Below are positions 1-12,152 of a stretch of 64,000 nucleotides of DNA, piece after piece. This DNA comes from Deuterostichococcus epilithicus (lineage: Eukaryota > Chlorophyta > Trebouxiophyceae > Prasiolales > Stichococcaceae): assembly GCA_033439295.1 (NCBI GenBank), contig JAVTLE010000001.1, positions 2,418,001 to 2,482,000 on the forward strand. Direction: 5' to 3'. Positions within the stretch are counted from its first letter, which is position 1. Each line of letters opens with the position of its first letter. The notes beneath the pieces were generated by a model. The model ran no database searches, was not told where the DNA came from, and saw only the letters and a list, made by a program, of their open reading frames with translations. The position numbers were made by a program, and so were the translations under genes.

Positions 1-164
1 TGTGCGATCTTAGCCCAGAAATTTCAACTATATAATTAATTGTAAGCTCTCAGCATGAACGGCCAAGAGGGGGCAGCTCTTCTTCCTTTCCATCTCCGAG
101 ATGTTGTTCCCTCCATTCTAAGGTTTCTATGTTTAAATACTCTATTTGCTGCAGCCTCGCTGGG

Positions 165-600
165 CCTCACACCCACTTCTTCTTCTTTCCTTTCTTCCTT
201 CTTTCACGGCGGCGCCAACAATACTGTAAGTGCTGCGGCGCGATAGTCCACGGCAGCGGCACGTCCCAAGCAGCATTTACCCCATTTCCGTGCTTTCTCT
301 TTCCTCCCCCCCTTTTCTTTCTCCGGGGCTTGCTGATTTCAGAGCATATATATTGCTCTGAATTCATATAAATTCTGAGTGGGCCTTTTGCGCCATACAG
401 GATACGCAACTCCCACGGTACTAAAAGCAAGGCAGAATGGGTGGGAAGAAGAAGAAGTGCAGCCGCTGGCTGCCAGAGGGCTGGAGCAGTTAGTATATTT
501 CTGTGCAAAAAAAACCATGGGAAGAAGAAGAAGCGCAGGCCTTGGCTGTTGGGGGAGGGCTGGAGGACTTTGAATATTTCTGTGCAGAGAAAGAGACCTG
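165..600. repeat. Inverted pair of GAAGAAGAAG-type repeat units
   Basis: On the plus strand two units of about 100 bp begin near 436 and 519 with a GGGAAGAAGAAGAAG core, followed by GCAG.CC, a GGCTG segment and GAGGGCTGGAG. Around 170-335 the same kind of unit lies on the opposite strand (CTTCTTCTTC, GGCGGCGCC). The halves therefore form a fold-back structure around an AT-rich centre at about 340-375. Relatives occur at 6.9-7.1 kb and 52.9-53.5 kb. No coding sequence is supported here. It may be a non-autonomous mobile or satellite-derived family. Confidence 0.6.
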
Positions 601-1388
601 TGCAGAGAGAGCGATGTTTACACCTTCCAGCCTCACTCAGGCTACTTAGGGTTGAAACGGAAGATGAAACTGATGATCTTGTCCAAACTTGTTTCAATCT
701 TTCCAACTAAATCATCATATGATAGGATGAAGCCTTGCCAACGATACAACAGCTACCAAACTACTGTCGGGTGCCACCCGTCGCTGCAGCCACAAATTCT
801 CTCTGCATCGCATCACGTCCGATTGAAAGCGCAGCATCATTTTTCTCAAGGCCTATCGCCGAACGTTGAAGCAGCCAGCTGCTGCCATCATCATGCTGCA
901 GCACGCAGCGCAATCATCCTCGTGGCTGCAACCCCTGATCGCCTCGACGTCCTGCACTGCAAAATCAGAGAACCAGAACCGACAGCGTCACGCAACTCTC
1001 TGTTTTGCGGCAGCTTCAGGCATGCAAGCATGGCGTTCATGGCACGCGGCGGCAACACACGGGAAAGTCCGCTGGCAACATGCTGCAGCTCCCTTTTTCT
1101 GCGCCCTTCGTGGATCAGCAGGTAAAATCAGGCTGACACTGCAGAGCACAAGCGTGCACACTGTCACCCGCCTTGCCAGGCTTAGGGCTGGGCGGTGCGG
1201 CCAGAGCCCGGCGCGGAGCTACTTGCGTTGCAGCGACGGCAACAGAGCAACGTTGTGCCCTCTTCACACCTTTGATTTTTGAGCCTTTTCTCGTGGTTTT
1301 TGACATTTTTCACGCCCATGCTGCAGCAGGTTGAACTACTGATGCCGCCCTCCGCCGCCACTGACCTTGAGGCAAATCGATCCGGCTG
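601..1388. other. No gene recognised
   Basis: Several short open frames cross this stretch on both strands, but none shows a protein motif, plausible splice junctions or sustained codon bias. I see no RNA gene or strong repeat. Confidence 0.4.
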
Positions 1389-1790
1389 CCAGTAAACGCT
1401 GGATGCAAGGGAGGGCCTCAGTCAGCGGGTAGCTGAGCAGGCTACCAGACAATTTGATGTGGGTCGACAATGTTATCGATGCTGCTTGCCGCCGCCAACC
1501 CGGTGGCACCTCGATCAGAATACCAGCAAACGCTGGCTTCCAGAGAGCGCCCCTGTCAGCGGGTAGGGGAGCAGGGCTTCAGACAACGACACCTTATCAT
1601 TGGCCATCCCTTTGGTTCGTATCGTTCTCGCCATGGCTCGGTTTGGCACGCAGGCGTGGGGGTCAGGTTATGCTGTCCCTCGCCACGAGTGCTGCCGGCA
1701 GATACCGGATTTCCTCGTTTTGCGTTTGTATGACTCAGGCGCGGGGGTCAGATTATGCTGTACTGCGCCACGAGTGCTGCCGGCGGGTGG
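1389..1790. repeat. Two degenerate local tandem duplications
   Basis: A segment starting CCAGTAAACGCTGG at 1389 recurs in degenerate form at 1523 (CCAGCAAACGCTGG, then GTCAGCGGGTAG in both), a spacing of 134 bp. A second segment starting CAGGCGTGGGGGTCAG at 1651 recurs at 1736 (spacing 85 bp) and includes CGCCACGAGTGCTGCCGGC in both copies. The region lies just beyond the 3' end of the LINE and seems non-coding. Confidence 0.65.
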
Positions 1791-1984
1791 TGCTTTTTGT
1801 GGTGGCCAGGTGTCTATTTATTGTTGCTGCGGGCAACTTGTTGTTGTCAAGTCACTAAGGCTCGTCCACCAGGTGCAGAGGCAATCAGTTTGCTGTGGGC
1901 ATGATTCCGTCAGTTCAGAAGCGCTGCCAGGGCGGCATTGAATTTGGGAGCCGCTGTGGATGCCAGCACGCGTTCGTGAGTGCA

Positions 1985-4900
1985 TCATGTTCTTGCAGTG
2001 ATGAGGCCCACCGACGAAAAGCAGGCCAGCATAAACCGCGCCACTGTTGCCTTTGCCACATGAACTGCTGCATGGACGGCCGAGGCTGCTGGGCAAAGAG
2101 TGCGGGGAATGCAGCGCGTACGCCGTCTGTGGCGGCACCAGCAGCAGCAGGTGCTGCTTGTCGCCAACTCTCCCGCGTCACAGTATTGGGAGATGCGCTG
2201 CTGCCGCGGCAGCGCAGGCTTCTGCATGCGGCCGGTCTCGATCGGGAGGCTGTCGGAACCCAGCCTGAGACGCATCACGGCCCGTATGTGCTGCACAGAT
2301 AAGTCAAGCTGCCAAAGCTCAGGCCCAACAGCCCGTGGGCCTCGCAAACCAAGCCTGATATGTGTATTGTTTTGCTCCCTTGGAAGGAGCAGTGCGAGGG
2401 TCGAATGCCTCATAACGACATCTCTCTGCATCTGCAGCAGCACTTGCTGCAATGGCGACGCATGCCAACAGACCTGATTTATTTCATCGTTAGCAAGCGA
2501 TCATCAGCGGAAAGTTGCACTCTGCAGCACATTCCAGTAAGCCTGCAGCCCAGGTCACGACACCATGTTGCTGGGCAGCCTCGAGATCATCTAGAGAAAT
2601 TGTCTTGTATATCAAATCGTGGGGGAAGGAGGTGAAACTGTTCCACAAGCGCACAGCTGAGCGTTTCCACTGCAAATGCAGCGGGAAAGTCTGAGCTCCT
2701 GCAGCACTACAGCTGCGGGTACCAAGCACTGCACAACGCACAAGGTGCGCAGTGCTGCAACATAGTAATTTGGCCTTGCCACATCTGTTACAAGACATGC
2801 AGCATGTGCCGGAGGCCCTAGACCTCGCAGCCATACGAAGCTGTCGGTTTTACGATCGCCTGTTGTAATTCCAGCATGAGCGTCACCGCGCAGTGGCAGC
2901 GCAGGTTGTTGTACCGCTGGCGCAGCAAGCCGTGTGCAGCATTCTGTCGCCGTTGCAACTCGGGCATTTCGCTGGCAACGCCGTGTTCGGATGTGAAAAC
3001 TAATCCCAGGTATAGTAAGAATCTCGCGGCCGAAGTGGCGTCCCACCACTTGTCCATGAAAGCGCTGTTGTGGCTTTGCGTCGTCGCGCGCTCCTGAATA
3101 CCCCTACAGCCCTTTTTCTGCGCTAATATGTATCTTCTTCCAACGGCAAAGTTGATAAGAGGCATCAATCAACTGCTGCAGACCTTGCTTGTGGCGTCGT
3201 CGCCATCTGCACTATATCATCTGCGTACATGAGTACCGGCACACGCAGTCCAGTGCTGAGACGCGGCCCTGCCGCAGGCACTCTGTGCAGCAGGTGGGCG
3301 TGCAGCGCGTCCATGTACAGACTTATGCTAGGCTCAACGGGCAGCCTTGTGTGACGCCCAGCCGGGACGTGTGCAGCTCGCCGCATTTGCCTCCGATCTG
3401 TACTGCGAGGCTGCTGTTGGCATACATGCTCTTGATGCTTGCCAACATGTTGCCGTGGATGCCCAGGCTGGCGAGCATCTGCCTGAGAAGGTCTCTTGGT
3501 ACATTGTCATATGCTCCTTTAAGGTCAAAGAAGCAGCAGTAGATGTCCCCTATGTGTTGTTGCACTTCTTGGTAGATGAAATGCTGAAGCACTGTCAATT
3601 GGTGCCCGCAGGACATTTCAGGCCTGAAGCCCGCCTGAACTGACGTCAACAGCTCATGCCCCTCAGTGAAGTCGATGGTCGATGATGGCTGCCAGCAGGC
3701 GCATAATTGGTGTGCCCACAGCAATCGGTCTGTAATATGAGGTATCGGCTGCATTACCGCATTTGTATGTTGGTGTGACCAAGCTGACAATCCAGTTGTC
3801 AGGGACCGCCCCATTGATGAAGGCAACGTTGAGTATGGATGTGAGAGCGGGCAGCAGAATTTGCTCATTGTTCCCGTCAGCCTTCCTGACGAAGGCATAC
3901 CGCGGGAATTCTGCTGGGTAGCCATCCAGGCCTGGCGATCGGTTGTTGTTGAATTTGTGCAGGCTACTTTGCACCTCCTTCCATGCTATCGGGTCATTCA
4001 ACGTCATGGCGCCTGAGCAGCGCTGCTCAATCTGGGGCAACAGCACGTCAGGTGACCTAGCCGCGGCAGACGACTGATGTTATGGAACCGCGTATGGGCT
4101 GAGCAAGGTTCGTGCTGCAATAGAAGCACCTGCCGCCAGTTTCGCAATGTATCCCTGCCATGCAGTGGTGGCCTGAAGGTGTAGCGGCAGCCGCTTTGGC
4201 CTGCCCTTCAGTGTCACATAAACCGTGTGTGGGTCCCTTCGAATCTGATGTGTCATCTTGGCAAAGTTTCTTCCATTTTTAGCGCACGAGTGACCCTGCG
4301 GGTCTCATGGTATTTTGCCTTGGCGTCATGCAGCTCTGTGCTGTGCGGCAGGTGACGCTGCAGCTGCCGCACGTTGTGCGTGAGCGCATCGACGTTGGCG
4401 TCATTGACACAGCACGGCGGGCGTGCGTGTGATTGGTAACCACGCCTTCCAGCTTGCATATGGCCTGCTGCTGCGGCAGCACAGATTGCCTCACAGAACG
4501 TGTGTGCGGCCGCTTTCAAGCGACCTTGCTCTGCGTGTGGAATGACCGCCTGCAGGTGACCGCCCTGTGGAGGGCATTGCTGTACTGTTTCTAATGGTTT
4601 GAACGCCACCGCGCGCGTCATAAAGGCACGCCGTCATTTGCTGCAGCAGGATCTGTAGAGACAGCATCACCGAAGTGCGGCAGAACCTTCGTCTCGACAG
4701 GCCGATGGTCTGATCCCAGCTGGTGTGTGTTGTCGCACTGCGCCGCAGTAATGTGAACCTTGCTGGTGTTGTGAGGATGTGATCCAGCCTGCTTGCCTGT
4801 GTATTGGTTCGAGCTTTGAAACTTGGCCTTGCATCGAGGTCGCCAGCAATGTGGGCGCTACATAGCAAGCAGGCCTGTCTCTTGGCAAAACCCCGTAACT

Positions 4901-5424
4901 CACGGCCATGTGCTTTGAGAACTGTATCTGTTGAACCCCCAACAGGTGAAATGCCTTCCTCTGTACCGATGAAGCTGTATGAGCCTCCCGCCGCACGAGC
5001 ATTGAAATCACCGCCAAGCAACACGTGGCCCAGCTCACCGGCCGTCGCGCCCGTCTCCGCCAGGGCATCCGAGCGGTTCTGAACCCCTTTTTTAGCCAAC
5101 TTGCGGGAGCCTTGCGGAGGCAGGTGTGCTGCACCAAAAAGGGTGAAAGTCGGACCCAAAAGGTACGTGTCGTTCTCATGCCAGAGGCATGCAGCTAGCA
5201 GCCCCCCTTCACCAGCCGCCTTAGGGAAGCTGGCGAGCTTGGTAAACGTATCGACAAGCGGGAAAAGTTCGTCGAAATTATAGGAGCGAGACCATATATT
5301 TGAAATCATAAGTATATCTGCCTCATCAAGGTACCGCTGGGTTTCCCAAAGCGCAGCTACGCTATAACTAAACTCCATTGAAGTTCCAGCAGACCACATT
5401 GAACGGAGCGAGATAGGCGAGCTG
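1985..5424 (-). pseudogene. LINE ORF2: endonuclease and reverse transcriptase (frameshifted)
   Basis: The endonuclease part (about 5.4-4.6 kb) has LLGGDFNARAA and SRLDHILTTPA. The expected early Glu motif reads ISNIW and the final SDH-type motif reads SWDQ, so catalysis is probably lost. The reverse transcriptase follows in three frames: SPGLDGYPAEF at about 3.95 kb, FDLKGAYDNVPR at about 3.53 kb with GVTQGCPLS, and the catalytic YADD at 3227-3216. Downstream come a conserved LINE tail (LWNSFTSFPHDLIYKTISL, about 2.6 kb) and RLRLGSDSLPIETGR with neighbouring Cys/His residues (about 2.2 kb), as in algal LINE C-termini. An intact ORF2p would nick DNA and prime reverse transcription at the target; this copy cannot do so as sequenced. 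Confidence 0.85.
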
Positions 5425-6585
5425 CTAGCTGGAGCCACCTTGGCCGACGTTGTGGCCCGGGTTGCGGTCAGAGGGATGGCCTGCGCCGCTGAGGCCGCCA
5501 CCGCCACCATTCTGGTGGGGCGTGGGGGGCGGCGGCGGCGGCTGGACTCGGTGGTTCTCATTGCCGTCCGAGCACCACAGCTGTGCGTCGCGCCAGTAGG
5601 GCCTTTTGCCCTCGTCGAAAAGAATGTTTGCGTGCGGCACAAGACGTCGCTTTGCCTCCCGTTGCGCAGGCGTTAGGTTTGGCGCTACGCTGATGCCCTT
5701 GGTGCGCATGGCAGACTTTTGTTTTAGAACTTTGGACCTGTCCATGGTGATCCCAAATGTAGCACAGGGCGCGGCTTGCGCGGTGGGTTGCCGGCAGCGG
5801 CTGACCGGGCTGACTCGGAAGCCGAGGCGTCTCACATCCTTGATGTCAGGAGCTGGTGCACCAGAATCAGAGTGCATAAGCTCACGCACCATGTTGCGCA
5901 GTGCCGTCCCGCGACTCAACGTCTGGCTCAGGCACATTGTAGAGCACAAGGTCGTTGGCGCGCATCTCCTGTGCCGTCGCCTCCACAGTGTGCTCTACTT
6001 TGAATATTTTGTGGTCAGGCAGAGACGATTCTTTGAGATCCAGATCATCGATGCGCTGCTTGCAGTGCTCCACATCCGGCGCTGGTGCGGTCTTGCCGGC
6101 GGCGCCTGCTTCTGGCACTTAGTGATGGTCTTGCTGAGCGTCTGGATGTCCTGTTCCAGTATGCTAAGGGCTACACTGTTTTGTGCTTGTGTGGTGTTTG
6201 TGTCTGCTAGTGCAGAGTTCAGTTGTGCAATGCCGACGCCATCTCGCTCAATGCCCTTGTTGTGCTTTGCCTGCACCTTCTTGAGGTTCATCACATCCTG
6301 CATAAGAACCTGCAACACTCTACAGCAATCTTGCTGGTTGTCCAGTATGGTTTTCTGACTTTCCTGCACCTCGATGACGCGGTCGTTGAGGACGGTCAGC
6401 AGCTGCTTGAAGTCTGCGATAGGGTCCGGGGCTGGCTGAGCCTCGGCCCCGGCACCCTCCACCACGGCCATGTCACGGTCGTCACCTGACCGCTGAGCCT
6501 TCGCATTACGTTCGGTGCTGGCAGGCGTGCTGCTGCACGAGAGGGGGCCAAGCGGCGCCCCGTGGGAGGTTGCCTCAGTCGCCAT
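5425..6585 (-). pseudogene. LINE ORF1-like protein (frameshifted)
   Basis: An ATG at 6585 opens about 165 codons of a highly charged, heptad-rich coiled coil (QESQKTILDNQQDCC and following). The frame then shifts near 6.1 kb, and again near 5.95 kb. The continuation carries NDLVLYNVPEPD and, further on, EAKRRLVPHANILFDEG followed by KRPYWRDAQLW. These resemble the RRM-like and C-terminal domains of L1 ORF1 proteins, RNA chaperones that coat the element RNA. A Pro run and a Gly-rich end (to 5425) close the reading frame. At least two frameshifts make this a relic. The assignment to an L1-type ORF1 rests on domain order and these motifs. Confidence 0.7.
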
Positions 6586-6889
6586 GGTACAGCACGACGT
6601 TTCCGGAAAGCAAAGCTTCTATGTGAGGTCGTTTGACCGCTGGAAATTACAGCGGTGGCTTTGTTTGCTTTCATGATGCCTGCTTTGGGCGGCAGACGGG
6701 CGGCAGCAGGGGCTGCGGGTCGTTATGTCGACGCAGCGGTTCTTGCCGCCGTTCCAGCTGCGAGCTGTTCCCACTCCTGCGAGCTGTTCCTGCTCCTGCT
6801 GTTCCTGATCCGATGATAGATGGGATGCAGATGTGTCATGCAGGTGATCCGGATCCGATTGCAACAAAAATGCATATGCAGAGACGGGA

Positions 6890-7135
6890 ACAATGGGAAG
6901 AAGAAGAAATGCAGCCTGGCTGCTGGAGAGCTAGAGCACTGAGAGTATTTTCGGCGGCCGTGAAAGAAGGGAAGAACGGGAAAAAGAAGAAGAAGTGCAG
7001 CCCCTGGCTGCTAGAGGGCTGGAGTACGAATAGTAAGTCTGCGCAAAGATGGACAGAATGGGAAGAAGAAGAAGCGCAGCCCCAGGCTGCTGGGGGAGGG
7101 CTGGGAGAACTTGGAAGAACTTGAAATTAAAACAA
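6890..7135 (+). repeat. GAAGAAG-type repeat, three tandem units
   Basis: Three units of about 80-100 bp start near 6895, 6975 and 7060 with GGGAAGAAGAAGAA or the variant GGGAAAAAGAAGAAG, then GCAGCC, GGCTGCT and a G-rich GGGCTGG. They match the 0.4-0.6 kb and 53 kb copies. The GTATTTTCGGCGGCCGTGA stretch between units recurs near 53.1 kb (GTATTTTCAGGCGGCCG). Non-coding. Confidence 0.65.
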
Positions 7136-7490
7136 GGAGAAGAAGGAAGAAAGTAAGAAAGGGAAGATGAGAAGGGGTCTTGGCCTTTCGTCGCTCTCGA
7201 TGGGTACTTCGCTGCACATCAACTTTGAACGCAGTAGGATGTCTGGGCACGTGCCTCTCTTGCACAATCTACTGCCGTTCAACCTCAAAACCGAAGTACA
7301 GGTGAGCTCAGTCCCTGCAAACCAACTGCTGCCATGCTCTTGCAGTCAGGTGGGCGAATGCAGGCGGTTCTGCTGGGGCCATCTGTTGGTTGTCCATGGG
7401 GACTATATAATCAACGCACAGGGCTGACTGAGGGCGCTGCCACAGACGCCGTTGCATCTCCGGCGGGTCTGCAACGGCTGCGCGCCTCGC

Positions 7491-10400
7491 TTAGATGCGC
7501 TCTCGGCGGACCTCCTCGAGGCTAGGGGCGTAGGGGTCGAACGGCTCTGTCTGCTGCTCGCCCAGCGTCACCACAGGGGCGGCCTGAATGAAGGATAAAT
7601 GTCCAGTCGACGGCATGACAAGTTGAGAACGAGGTGTCAGCCCCATGAAAATCGATGGCCTCCCCTCCGTGTCTCCCGCAACTGCGAGGAGCACTCAGCG
7701 AAGCAACACTGGTAACCTGGTCAGGGTAGCTGAGTTGGTTTGCAGGAAGCGAAGGGAGTATTGGCGCGCTGCGCATGGGCATCGCCAAAAAAAATGCAGG
7801 CATGGCAGGAGCTGTGCCGCGGGCCCATTCCAGCACTCCTGTAGGGCATCCGAGGCATGCAGCACAGCACAGACTTGGCAAATGACACCAGCCATGCGCT
7901 TGCGTCCAATGGATGCGCTACGCTCCTGAGAGGAGAGGAGGGGGGGGGCACCTGCTGCGCCGTTCTGGCTTCCCACGTGTCGCGGATGCGCTGCACAAGG
8001 CTGTGCCGCGGTGGCGGCAGCATTGCTGGCTCACGTGGCGGCGGCAGCACCGCCACCTGCATGGAGCAATTGCCACGTGTTTCATCTGTTGTCCAGCAAT
8101 TGCACACCCTCACAGAGCAGGTGGGGACAGCAGGAGCTTCGTGGGACTAGCGGCACTGGAAGCTGCAGATGCAGGGGCTGTTTGTCTCATCGCAGGCCCG
8201 GCCCCCCGGCCGTGCTTGCACCGCTGCATGTCCCGCCAGGCAGTGCAGGCATGCTGTGCAGCAGAAGTGCGCGCCATGCAATCGGCTGTGCTGCCGGATC
8301 TTGTTGTTCAAGGACCGAGCACGCATCCGCAGACGTGGCTCCATCACCAGCGATGGCGCATGCTGTCTGTATCGTCCATGAGCACGCGAGCCATGATGCA
8401 GTGGCCAGGACAACAGCATGAGGCTGCCGTCCCGTGGCTGTATAGCGCGGGAAGCGAGCCATGATGCAGTGGCCAGGACAACAGCATGAGGCTGCCGTCC
8501 CGTGGCTGTATAGCGCGGGACCTACCATGGCTGCTCAGCATAAGAACAAGGTTTCACCCTCCATTGCCACAACACAGGGGCCCACCGGCGTGCCAGGGGA
8601 GCCACCGGGGCTGAGGGTGACATACTGCGGCTCAAGCTCTCCCAGCGCCTTTGGGTCTTTCCGCAGCGGGTTCACCGGCATCTGTGAACATGAAATATTT
8701 GCTCAAAACCGCGTGTCCAGCAAAGCTCTTCACCAAAAATTGTGCGACAAACAGATCAGGGCGAAGCCAGCTCGGAATCTGGGCTGGCCAGCCAGCCGCA
8801 CCCGGACAGCAGGTTGTAAATTAACTCAGGATGTGCAACGCGGAGGTTCAGCGGAGGGCCGGCTCGTCCGACCCCTGTATTTTTTCTGACAACTGCAGTT
8901 TTTGACAATTGCAGCAGAGCAGGCTATTTACAAATTCGCATGCTGAGCGGGCTTCAGCTGTGATGCCATTGCAAGCGGCCTGCCGAGCATCGAGCAAACC
9001 GATGCCGCAGTGGGCGGCTGCTAGGTGCGAGGCTACCACAAAACTGGTCCAATAACCCGTGCCGTCTTAAGGCACTCACCGGCGTGCCCCGAGGCGAGGC
9101 ATCGGGGGTGAGGGGGACATACTGAGGCTCCGGCCGCGGCGCGGCCTTGTGGCTGTCCCGCAGCGGGTGTACTTGCACCTGGAAGCAGTGACGTCGTCTT
9201 TGGAGACCGTCTCACCAGACCTTCAGGCGCCTGCCATGGACACGCAAGGCGCGCCCGCCCTTGCGCCTGAGGAGCCGTCTGGCTCATGTGCAGCCTGTCA
9301 TTCCCAGAACTGCTGCCGCGCAATCGAGGCAGCACAGGCCCTGCGGTAGGCCCTGTGACACCACTGCCGGGTGCACCGGGGTTCGACTCACAGGGCCGAC
9401 ACGCAGTCGCAGCACCCCGCCAACGAACAGTATGCTGTCGGATGATACTGGCAATGAGATGCTTCAGGTTCAGGGGCTCCGCACCGTGCCGTTGAATGGC
9501 TCAGCGCCCCGCACCCCCACCGGCTCCACCGCCCGCACATACATGACTTCCGGGGTGCCGCCGCCCTTGAAGCCACCGCCATCGGCGCTGCTGTGTGCCA
9601 CGGCTTTGCGGCGCTTGAGGCGCCGGTGGCACAGCCACACCACGACTGCAGCGCAAGTGAATACATGGTGCTCAATGCAGAGCAGCAGGATGGACACCCG
9701 CCGGCTTCAAGCTCTTGCCCTTTACGGGCTGCTGATGGAAGGCTGACAATCCCGCTGGCGCTGGCGGTGACCTTGCCTTGCATCACATGCTTCGCTCACC
9801 GGCGCTGGCGGTGACCTTGCCTTGCATCACATGCTTCGCTAACCGGCCACAGCTGCTGTGATGAGTCTCTGGTCGCATCACCTCCAATTACAGAGTGCTC
9901 AACAGGAGGAGTCGCTTGGGACAGACTCACGAAGTAGGAGCAGCAGGCCGACTGCGATGCCGCCGATGATGCCGCCGACGATGGCGCCCACTGAGGTGCT
10001 GCCGCCGCTGCCACTGCTGCTGGGCGCAGGCGCGTCAGAGCCAGGGAGCTGGATGCCCCCGTTCTGTGTGGTGACCAGCGTGACGCTATCCACGTTCAGG
10101 CCTGCCCAAACCGCGAGCAATGGGTCAGCGTACACTGGTCACAACTGATACTTGGCTGCAGGCCAGGGGCTGCGCCTGCTTCCCAGCGGCAAGCGTGCAC
10201 AGGTGCCTGCGGTCGACAGATGGCACAAGTGCTTGCAGACGACTGACATGAGTGAGTCCCAAGATACTTGTCGGATGCACCAACAGAGGTCCTGCCTTGG
10301 ACCGCATGCAATTTCAAGGCACAAGATACGGCAGATGGCTGCTGAGGAGTGCTGCAAGAGCAGCCCCGAAACGAGGCGATTTCACAAACCACATACCAGC

Positions 10401-12152
10401 CTGCCGCAGCTGACGCGCAAAGTCCTGGAGCGTCCCCGCCGATGCCAGCTCGTCTGCCGCTGAGCTCGCCTGGCTCGCCGGCACGCCAGGCACATCATAG
10501 TACACAGTGACACCGTCGCTGCCGCTGGACTGCAGCATCGACCGTCGCCGGCGCCGCTGCTGCGTGCTGTTGCTCACACCCTGGCCGCACGTCAACAGCA
10601 TATACGTTTCAACTCTGCTCGCTTCGAGGGTGCTCTTGTAGCAGCAGATATGAGCTCAAGGTGTTGAAGTGGTGTGTGCACCCTGCAATTGGGTATGTGG
10701 TGCGCTTGCCGGAGTGCCACAGTCGAAGGCGCCGCCGGTGACCACCTCAAACGATGAACAACGAACGATGGAGTGCACTGCTTCGTGCGTGAGACCCTGA
10801 TAGCAACCCACCAGCGAGCCCACGTAGGTGAGGCCGGTGCTGCTGATGTCGTGCGCCTCCAGCAGGGCAGCGTACTGAGCCTCGAAGGCGCGCCGCACTG
10901 TACCTCCCCACGGCAGAAGGCCGCTGCCGTTCAGCACGTGCACAGTCTGCGCGCCCAGAGCAGGAGACTGACTCACCAGGCTGCGGTGGCGGGCTGGGAT
11001 CACTAGATCGCCAAAATCGCCCGAGCAGGCACTGCGATGCCGCATTTCCTGCAGCTGGATTGGGCGTGCCGCAGCAGCAGCAGCCGCGGCCCAACTTGGA
11101 CGAGTTGGGCACACTGGTTGAAGGCAGGTAGTGACTGCAGATGCATGCCTCCCTGAAGCCAGCAGGCGACCTAGAGCAGGAACAGGGGCACAGATGCTTG
11201 CTCGGATTCAGGGTGGTCGCCTGCGCACCCCGAGCACCACGGAACTGGATGGCGCCGGCGGCAGCCGGGAGCTTGTCGGCGCCGCAGTGTCCACAACCGC
11301 CGCTGCTGCCGGCCCTCGCGTCGGCATGGGCGCAGGCGTAGGAGCGGGCGTCGGCGCCGGCTCACCAGGCGTCGTCAGTGGAGCCGACTCGCCGGGCGCC
11401 GTCGTCGGCGCCGGCGTCGTCTCGCCAGGCGCCGTCATCGGCGCCGGCATCATTTCGGTCACTGGCTCCGCAGCAGGAGCGGTGGGCGAGGCCATCGGCT
11501 GAGCAGTCGACGATGGCTCGGCTGGCTGAGCAGAGGGCTCCAGCTCAGCTGGCGCCTCTGTTGGCGCCTCCACCGGCGCAGACATTGCTGCTACGGGCGC
11601 GGCAGTCGGGGCGGCTGTCGGCGCCGGAGTTGCCGCGACAGGCGCCGCCATGGGCACCTCTGTTGCGGGCTCAGGCGACTGTGACACAATGCATCACGAG
11701 GCTCATCAGCGTTTGGTTTGTGAAGGCTGAATGTTTGGGGGAGCTAAACTCAGCTGCACAGCAAGAGAAAGCCCCATATGCCAGCCGACATGTTCAGTTC
11801 CTCGCACACAAGCGGTGACAACCAGACGCAGTACCTGCATCGGCACTGATGCAGGCGCTGCCATTGGTGCCGGCTCTGGCGTAGTCACCGGCGTCTGCGC
11901 CTCGCCGCCACTGGCCTTGCCTCCGTCTCCTGGCTGTTCCGGCATGTCGGGGTTCGGCGCCTTGTCTGGTTTTGGCGCCTTGCCTGGATTGGGGGCCTTG
12001 TTGTCATCAGCCATCGGGCTCATCATAGGGTTTCCCATGCCTGGGGCGGCACTGGCGGACGTCACTGCTGATGCCAGCAGCAGCGCCAGGCACAGGAGCG
12101 CCGCCCGGCTGGTGCAGCGCCCCGTGGGCGGGTGCCGCTGCCACCTCCACAT
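7491..12152 (-). CDS. Single-pass membrane protein, APT-rich ectodomain (paralogue 1)
   Basis: ATG at 12152 starts a signal peptide (ALLCLALLLASAVTSASA) and a Pro/Lys/Met-rich stretch; exon 1 is 12152-11835. Exon 2 (11678-11229, 150 codons) is Ala-Pro-Thr rich. Then come an ectodomain exon ending near 10.72 kb (LGAQTVHVLNGSGLLPWGG), one near 10.6-10.4 kb with RRRRRSMLQ and GVTVYYDVPGVPAS, and one ending 9931 whose GAIVGGIIGGIAVGLLLLL is the membrane helix. The tail begins WLCHRRLKRRK (about 9.65 kb). Two successive phase-0 tail exons, 9178-9080 and 8681-8586, encode the same motif (HPLRDSHKA..EPQYVPLTP and NPLRKDPKA..EPQYVTLSP). Further tail exons near 8.06-7.93 kb lead to the terminal exon, which ends LEEVRRERI at 7491. 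Order and anchors parallel the gene at 13.4-16.5 kb. Function unknown; a wall-facing surface receptor or anchor is inferred. Some exon ends are approximate. Confidence 0.65.
8386..8520. repeat. Near-perfect 68-bp tandem duplication
   Basis: The unit GCGAGCCATGATGCAGTGGC and the 48 bases after it occur at 8386-8453 and again at 8454-8520, essentially identical. It lies in an intron of the membrane-protein gene, so it is recent and probably neutral. Confidence 0.9.
9757..9844. repeat. 44-bp tandem duplication
   Basis: The unit starting GGCGCTGGCGGTGACCTTGC at 9757 is repeated at 9801 with almost no change. It lies in an intron of the membrane-protein gene, between its transmembrane exon and the first cytosolic exon. 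Confidence 0.85.

Larger units (their letters stand above)
1985..6585 (-). mobile_element. Decayed L1-like non-LTR retrotransposon (LINE)
   Basis: Reading the minus strand from 6585 downward gives the order expected of an L1-type LINE: a coiled-coil ORF1, an ORF1 C-terminal nucleic-acid-binding part, an endonuclease/exonuclease/phosphatase domain, reverse transcriptase, and a Cys/His-containing C-terminal region. The pieces lie in different frames, so several frameshifts are needed and the copy is probably dead. No clear poly-A tail or target-site duplication could be fixed, so both ends are estimates. A GAAGAAG repeat cluster lies just upstream (6.9-7.1 kb) and degenerate duplications just downstream. 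Confidence 0.85.

Noticed and set aside
652-1282. Overlapping plus-strand open frames of 138-157 codons
   Set aside because: They overlap each other in different frames, lack motifs and splice signals, and have low-complexity His/Ala composition typical of GC-rich shadow frames.
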